The position numbers and the translations under genes were made by a program. A DNA stretch of 6,992 nucleotides from Acidimicrobiales bacterium (GTDB taxonomy: Bacteria; Actinomycetota; Acidimicrobiia; Acidimicrobiales; JABEUL01), in assembly GCA_013044465.1 (NCBI GenBank), contig JABEUL010000171.1:1-6992 (forward strand), written 5' to 3'. The notes beneath the pieces were generated by a model. That model was not told where the DNA came from, did no database searches, and saw only the letters and a list, made by a program, of their open reading frames with translations. How positions within the stretch are numbered: position 1 is the first letter of the stretch; each line of letters opens with the position of its first letter. Below, piece by piece: positions 6,831-6,992 of the stretch.

Positions 6831-6992
6831 TTACTGGCTGTCCACCATTTCGTCCATGCCAATAGGCCCATCTGCCTTTCCCTGAAGAAACTGCTGAACA
6901 AGTGGGTTGGAAGAGGTTCTAATGGCTTCTTTCGACCCGAAAGCGGCAAGATCTCCTCGGTAGAGTAAGCCGAGATAATCGGCTGTTCTCAT
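6831..6992 (-). CDS. MlaF/MceG-like ABC transporter ATPase, C-terminal end (runs off right edge)
   Basis: The last 53 codons of a minus-strand gene are visible, ending at TAA 6833-6831. They include ADYLGLLYRGDLAAFGSKEA, then a stretch with NPLVQQFLQGKADGPIGMDEM. This is the typical tail of the ATPase that energises Mce/Mla lipid importers: the end of the nucleotide-binding fold, then an NPxVxQFxxGxxxGPI signature. The ATPase would work on the inner face of the membrane with MlaE/YrbE-type permeases and Mce proteins, which should lie upstream, outside this window. Walker motifs are not in view. The ATG at 6992 is internal to the fold and is not the start. The coding character here is better than in the out-of-frame extension of the cyclase frame. 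The family call rests on the short tail only. Confidence 0.72.
   Translation of the reverse strand: MRTADYLGLLYRGDLAAFGSKEAIRTSSNPLVQQFLQGKADGPIGMDEMVDSQ

Overview
The window is ordinary bacterial chromosome with moderately low G+C. I read it as an actinobacterium, possibly of the class Acidimicrobiia. Three things suggest this: a Mce-transporter-type ABC ATPase tail at the right edge, a SWIM zinc-finger SNF2 helicase, and membrane-bound cyclic-di-GMP-type signalling proteins with a Ser/Thr-rich outer tail. The phylum is a fair guess and the class is weak.

Layout, left to right. (1) 1-781, minus strand: the N-terminal 260 residues of a six-helix membrane sensor leading into a PAS domain. Its C-terminal output domain lies beyond the left edge. 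(2) 782 to about 1557: a long stretch with no convincing gene. It holds a strong minus-strand sigma70-type promoter (1292-1320) and, just downstream of it, a nested set of inverted repeats (1178-1277) that could fold as a three-way-junction RNA. (3) About 1558-5100, plus strand: a large SWIM + SNF2 ATPase with all helicase motifs intact. Its conserved N-terminus begins upstream of the first conventional start codon (TTG 1642). The best-placed initiation site has a Shine-Dalgarno sequence but an ATA codon. (4) 5101-5407: a convergent intergenic region with one long-range imperfect inverted repeat. (5) 5408-6709, minus strand: a diguanylate cyclase with GGDEF and I-site, one membrane helix after the catalytic domain, and a Ser/Thr-rich extracytoplasmic tail. 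A good promoter (6756-6784) fixes its 5' end. (6) 6831-6992, minus strand: the last 53 codons of an MlaF/MceG-like ABC ATPase.

The genes do not form one clear operon. The sensor and the SNF2 gene are divergent, and SNF2 and the cyclase are convergent. The cyclase follows the ABC ATPase on the same strand but has its own promoter. The two signalling proteins suggest cyclic-di-GMP control nearby, but nothing in the sequence ties the SNF2 protein to it. I found no insertion sequence, CRISPR array, phage gene or convincing tRNA.
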